Shown piece after piece: positions 60,781 through 64,000 of a DNA stretch of 64,000 nucleotides. The notes beneath the pieces are model-generated. The model had not been told where the DNA came from and ran no database searches. It saw nothing but the letters and a program-made list of their open reading frames with translations. The position numbers and the translations under genes were made by a program. The first letter of the stretch is position 1, and each line of letters starts with the position of its first letter. The DNA comes from Marinomonas sp. IMCC 4694 (GTDB lineage Bacteria; Pseudomonadota; Gammaproteobacteria; Pseudomonadales; Marinomonadaceae). The DNA is taken from positions 558,001 through 622,000 of the forward strand of contig NZ_VSRV01000001.1 in assembly GCF_008122525.1 (NCBI RefSeq). Reading direction: 5' to 3'.

Positions 60781-61919
60781 ATCATGTACTCAACGTTGGT
60801 GTGATTGGTTGCGGTAATATATCGACCAGTTACTTGGATTTAGCGCCGCAATTTAACGGCTTTATGTTTACCGCTTGTGCGGATTTAAACGCGCAAATGG
60901 CCCAAGAGAAAGCCGCTAAATACGGTTTAAAAGCCATGAGTGTCGACGCTCTTTTGGCCGATAAAGAGGTGGATGTCATCGTTAATTTGACCATCCCGGA
61001 TGCTCACGCAGACATTACGCTCAAGGCTCTAACGGCAGGCAAACATGTGTATTCAGAAAAACCTTTATGCCTAACCTTGTCTGATGGTTTTAAAATGAAA
61101 GCGCTTTCAGAAGCGAAGGGGCTCAGAGTCGGCAGCGCCCCAGACACTTTTTTAGGTGGCGCTCACCAGCTTGCTCGTCATCTTGTTGATGCCGATCGTG
61201 TCGGTCGCATCGTCAGTGGTACTTGCCATGTGATGAGCCCAGGGATGGAAATGTGGCATCCGAACCCAGATTTTTTCTTCAAAACGGGAGGGGGCCCCAT
61301 ATTGGATCTAGGGCCTTATTACCTTGCTAACTTGATTCAGTTATTAGGCCCCGTGAAAAGCGTAACGGCGCGGACTGCTACGCCTTCTCCGTATCGTACC
61401 ATTACCAGCCAACCCCGTTATGGCGACAAAATAGCGGTAGAAACGCCTACGACGTTGCATGCCATTTTAGAGTTTGAACAAGGGGCTCTGATCACCCTCG
61501 GAGCCAGCTGGGATGTGCAAGCACATCGTCATGCGCCCATGGAGCTTTACGGCACTAAGGGCTCGTTGTATTTACCCGATCCGAACTTCTTTGGAGGTAA
61601 GTTAACACTAACAGAAGGCGCTTATGAGGTGCGTTTAGAGGAAGAATGGCCTCACCCGTTTGGCATTCCGAATCAGATTCATGGTGATCAAGCGTTTGCC
61701 AATTATCGCACTGCAGGTTTAGCCGACATGATCCGTGCGATTCAGCAGAAGGAAGATCATATGTGCTCATTAGATCGAGCGCTACACGGTGTGGACATCA
61801 TGACGGGCATTTTGGCGTCCGGTGAAACGGGTCAAACCGTGATCATGACCACCTCTTGCGAGCGCCCACGCGCGTTGACCCCCGCCGCAGCCAATGAGCT
61901 ATTGGTTAATCCAAAATAA
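60777..61919 (+). CDS. Gfo/Idh/MocA-family oxidoreductase
   Basis: A 380-aa dehydrogenase with Rossmann motif VGVIGCGNISTSYL, EKP motif YSEKPLCLTL (about residue 96) and a GGGPILDLGPYYLANLIQLL active-site helix. This variant is common in sugar-catabolic clusters. ATGA overlap with the upstream isomerase gene indicates coupling. It probably oxidises the imported sugar or its derivative. Confidence 0.9.
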   Translation: MNHVLNVGVIGCGNISTSYLDLAPQFNGFMFTACADLNAQMAQEKAAKYGLKAMSVDALLADKEVDVIVNLTIPDAHADITLKALTAGKHVYSEKPLCLTLSDGFKMKALSEAKGLRVGSAPDTFLGGAHQLARHLVDADRVGRIVSGTCHVMSPGMEMWHPNPDFFFKTGGGPILDLGPYYLANLIQLLGPVKSVTARTATPSPYRTITSQPRYGDKIAVETPTTLHAILEFEQGALITLGASWDVQAHRHAPMELYGTKGSLYLPDPNFFGGKLTLTEGAYEVRLEEEWPHPFGIPNQIHGDQAFANYRTAGLADMIRAIQQKEDHMCSLDRALHGVDIMTGILASGETGQTVIMTTSCERPRALTPAAANELLVNPK

Positions 61920-61929
61920 GGAGAACATC

Positions 61930-62985
61930 ATGCAAACAATCAAAGGGCCAGCGATTTTTTTGGCGCAATTTGTTGGCGATGAAGCACCGTTTAACAGCTT
62001 TGATGCTATTTGTGGTTGGGTGGCTTCATTAGGCTACAAAGGCGTTCAGGTTCCCACTTGGGACAAGCGTTTAATGGATTTAGAGCGAGCGGCTCACAGT
62101 CAAGCCTATTGCGACGAGTTGATCGCCACAGCGGCTCGGCATGGCGTGGTGATTTCAGAGTTATCGACCCATTTGCAAGGGCAATTAGTCGCCGTGCACC
62201 CCGCTTACGATGCCGCATTTGATGGCTTCGCTGATCCCTCTGTTCGCGGCAATCCGGATGCCCGTCAGGCTTGGGCGGTGGCGCAATTGTTGCTCGCGGC
62301 GAGCGCATCGAAGCGTCTGGGGCTCACGGCCCACGCGACCTTTTCCGGGGCATTAGCCTGGCCGTATTTCTACCCTTGGCCCCAGCGCCCAGCGGGGTTG
62401 GTCGAAGAAGCGTTTGCTGAGCTTGGACGACGTTGGTTGCCGATTTTAGACGCATTCGACGAGGCGGGAGTGGATCTGTGTTATGAGATTCACCCAGGAG
62501 AAGATCTGCACGATGGGGTGTCTTTTGAGCGTTTTCTAAGGGAAGTTAATCAACACCCTCGTGCCAATATTCTGTACGACCCAAGTCATTTTGTCCTGCA
62601 ACATTTGGATTATCTGGCGTTTATTGACCATTACCATGAGCGTATCAAGATGTTTCATGTGAAAGACGCGGAATTGACTTTAAACGGTAAGTGCGGCGTG
62701 TACGGTGGTTTTGAAAGCTGGGAGGATCGTCCAGGTCGTTTTCGATCGATTGGCGATGGACAAGTTAATTTTAAGAATATCTTCTCTAAGTTAACCAAGT
62801 ACAATTTTACCGGTTGGGCGGTGTTGGAATGGGAGTGCTGCCTTAAACACCCCGAAGACGGCGCTGTAGAAGGAGCGCGTCATATTAACGATTTTATTAT
62901 TCGTGTGACAGATCGAGCGTTTGATGACTTTGCGGATTCAGGTATAGATCAGGCGGCGAATCGTTCCATGTTAGGTTTGAAGTGA
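61930..62985 (+). CDS. Sugar phosphate isomerase/epimerase-family protein, long form
   Basis: A 351-aa TIM barrel of the longer class (DKRLMDLERAA, HLQGQLVAVHPAYD, CYEIHPGEDLHDG, LYDPSHFVLQ, MFHVKDAEL, GWAVLEWECC). Metal ligands are the Glu and His in the EIHPGED and DPSHF segments. AAGGAG sets the ATG at 61930. This class often accompanies Gfo/Idh enzymes in clusters for 3-keto sugars or inositols, which I infer without proof. Confidence 0.88.
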   Translation: MQTIKGPAIFLAQFVGDEAPFNSFDAICGWVASLGYKGVQVPTWDKRLMDLERAAHSQAYCDELIATAARHGVVISELSTHLQGQLVAVHPAYDAAFDGFADPSVRGNPDARQAWAVAQLLLAASASKRLGLTAHATFSGALAWPYFYPWPQRPAGLVEEAFAELGRRWLPILDAFDEAGVDLCYEIHPGEDLHDGVSFERFLREVNQHPRANILYDPSHFVLQHLDYLAFIDHYHERIKMFHVKDAELTLNGKCGVYGGFESWEDRPGRFRSIGDGQVNFKNIFSKLTKYNFTGWAVLEWECCLKHPEDGAVEGARHINDFIIRVTDRAFDDFADSGIDQAANRSMLGLK

Positions 62986-62994
62986 GGATCAAAG

Positions 62995-64000
62995 ATGAGC
63001 ATACAGAGGGCGCCCCTTCGTTGGGGCATGATCGGTGGTGGGGAAGGGGCTTTTATCGGTGAGGTGCATCGCTTTGCCGCGCGTCTTGATAACCAATATC
63101 AGCTAGTAGCCGGCGCGCTGTCAACCGATCCGGAGCGTAATAAGCGTTCTGCGCAGGCTCTGGGTTTATCGCGTAGTTATGATTGTTTTTATGCTATGGC
63201 GAGTGCAGAAAGTGCGCTTGAAGACGGGGTTCAGGTGGTGTCTATCGTTACGCCGAACTTTCTTCATGCGCCGGTTGCCAAAGCCTTTTTAGAAAAAGGC
63301 ATTCATGTGATTTGTGACAAACCGATGACGGCCACCTTAACCGAAGCGCTTGAGTTACGAGCGATTGCACAGGGGAGTAAGGCGGCGTTTTTATTGACGC
63401 ACAATTATTCCGCTTACCCACTGATTCGCGAAGCACAAGCCATGGTGGCAAACGCCGAACTTGGACAACTGCGTTCGGTGCAGGTGCGTTACGCACAAGA
63501 CTGGTTGACCCTGCCGTTAGAGCAAGAAGGCAATAAGCAAGCTGCATGGCGCACCGACAAAAGTCAATCTGGACTTGGAGGCAGTCTTGGGGATATTGGG
63601 ACCCATGCCTATCAATTGGCGACTTTTATCATGGGCTCACAAGCGAATGCGGTATTAGCGGATCTTTCGGCTTGGGGGCAAGGCCGTGAATTAGACGACG
63701 AGGCCAATGTTCTACTGCGCTTTGATAATGGTGTCAAAGGCCATTTGTGGGCGTCGCAAGTCGCCCCTGGCAATGAAAATAATTTAGCCATTGAGCTTTA
63801 TGGCGACAAAGCCAGCCTTCGCTGGTGTCAAGAGCAGCCAAATCAGTTGGAATTTACGCGTTTTGGGGAACCAACACAGCGCCTAACTCGTGGTAGTGGC
63901 TATTTATCTTCGGCTGCTCAATCCGTGACGCGCATTCCCGCAGGGCATCCCGAGGGGTATCTTGAGGCTTTTGCAACCCTTTATAACGCATTTTCTCGTC
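62995..64000 (+). CDS. Gfo/Idh/MocA-family oxidoreductase (partial, runs off the end)
   Basis: Open from ATG 62995 (GAGGATC upstream) to the window edge, 335 codons read. Rossmann motif WGMIGGGEGAFIGEVHR, EKP-like motif CDKPMTATL (DKP in place of EKP), and GGSLGDIGTHAYQL. The GGGEGAFIG opening marks a distinct subgroup from the oxidoreductase at 60777. It belongs to the same operon, 9 bp after the long isomerase gene. Confidence 0.92.
   Translation, partial: MSIQRAPLRWGMIGGGEGAFIGEVHRFAARLDNQYQLVAGALSTDPERNKRSAQALGLSRSYDCFYAMASAESALEDGVQVVSIVTPNFLHAPVAKAFLEKGIHVICDKPMTATLTEALELRAIAQGSKAAFLLTHNYSAYPLIREAQAMVANAELGQLRSVQVRYAQDWLTLPLEQEGNKQAAWRTDKSQSGLGGSLGDIGTHAYQLATFIMGSQANAVLADLSAWGQGRELDDEANVLLRFDNGVKGHLWASQVAPGNENNLAIELYGDKASLRWCQEQPNQLEFTRFGEPTQRLTRGSGYLSSAAQSVTRIPAGHPEGYLEAFATLYNAFSR

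Noticed and set aside
1..64000. CRISPR arrays, prophage, toxin-antitoxin or other defence systems
   Set aside because: No regularly spaced repeats, phage structural genes or recognisable defence genes were seen.

Overview
The window looks like chromosomal DNA of a marine gammaproteobacterium, most like Marinomonas or a close Oceanospirillales relative. This is inferred from the gene mix (TmcA, EpmA, a DUF5062-like small protein, several TRAP transporters, ortho-cleavage catabolism with a CatIJ-type CoA-transferase) and not from any marker search. All coding strands are dense and operonic. No phage, CRISPR array or intact insertion sequence was seen.

Region 1 (1-20.5 kb) is an aromatic-compound module. 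It holds a chemoreceptor (partial, minus strand), a branched-chain-type ABC transporter (livKHMGF-like) with an IclR regulator, an XylS/BenR-type AraC regulator, the lower beta-ketoadipate operon (CoA-transferase A/B, pcaF, pcaD) with a divergent PcaR-type IclR regulator, a CatM/BenM-type LysR gene behind a DmpR/XylR-type sigma-54 activator gene, and a plus-strand run of a VanB-like reductase, a VanA-like Rieske oxygenase, catB, catC and catA. The genes make a complete route from catechol to succinyl-CoA plus acetyl-CoA, fed by an oxygenase of unknown substrate. The cis elements fit the regulators well: tandem XylS-type boxes before the transporter, PcaR-type 15-mers before the CoA-transferase genes, a canonical -24/-12 promoter before the reductase, and an ATAC-N7-GTAT site at about -64 of a promoter before catB.

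Region 2 (20.5-21.7 kb) is a scar zone: a catA terminator, a frameshifted IS5-type transposase remnant, the 3' part of a tRNA-Arg(CCG), and an IS66 TnpB remnant. It separates region 1 from the rest and may mark an old integration boundary.

Region 3 (21.7-29.2 kb) is a catabolic locus of unknown substrate: an aldo/keto reductase plus TRAP transporter operon (minus), facing a HutC-type GntR regulator, a Gfo/Idh/MocA oxidoreductase and a TauD/TfdA-type dioxygenase (plus). A 22-bp sequence is repeated exactly upstream of both transcription units.

Region 4 (29.2-45.6 kb) holds a 7TMR-DISM histidine kinase and a divergent OmpR-type response regulator whose start codons may overlap, epmA, a DctB/DctD-type two-component pair, a ribitol-dehydrogenase-like SDR, a DctPQM TRAP transporter, tmcA and a Cache-domain chemoreceptor.

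Region 5 (45.8-54.2 kb) has the methylcitrate operon (GntR regulator, prpB, prpC, prpD) with palindromic operators, a DUF5062-like gene, an SDR, a DCC-family protein, a DUF3429-like membrane protein and a single-chain glycyl-tRNA synthetase.

Region 6 (54.5-64 kb, running off the end) is a sugar operon: LacI regulator, a palindromic operator on the promoter, a glucose-type ABC importer, two sugar isomerase/epimerase-like proteins and two Gfo/Idh/MocA dehydrogenases. It carries two simple-sequence tracts, (CAAA)13 and G9.
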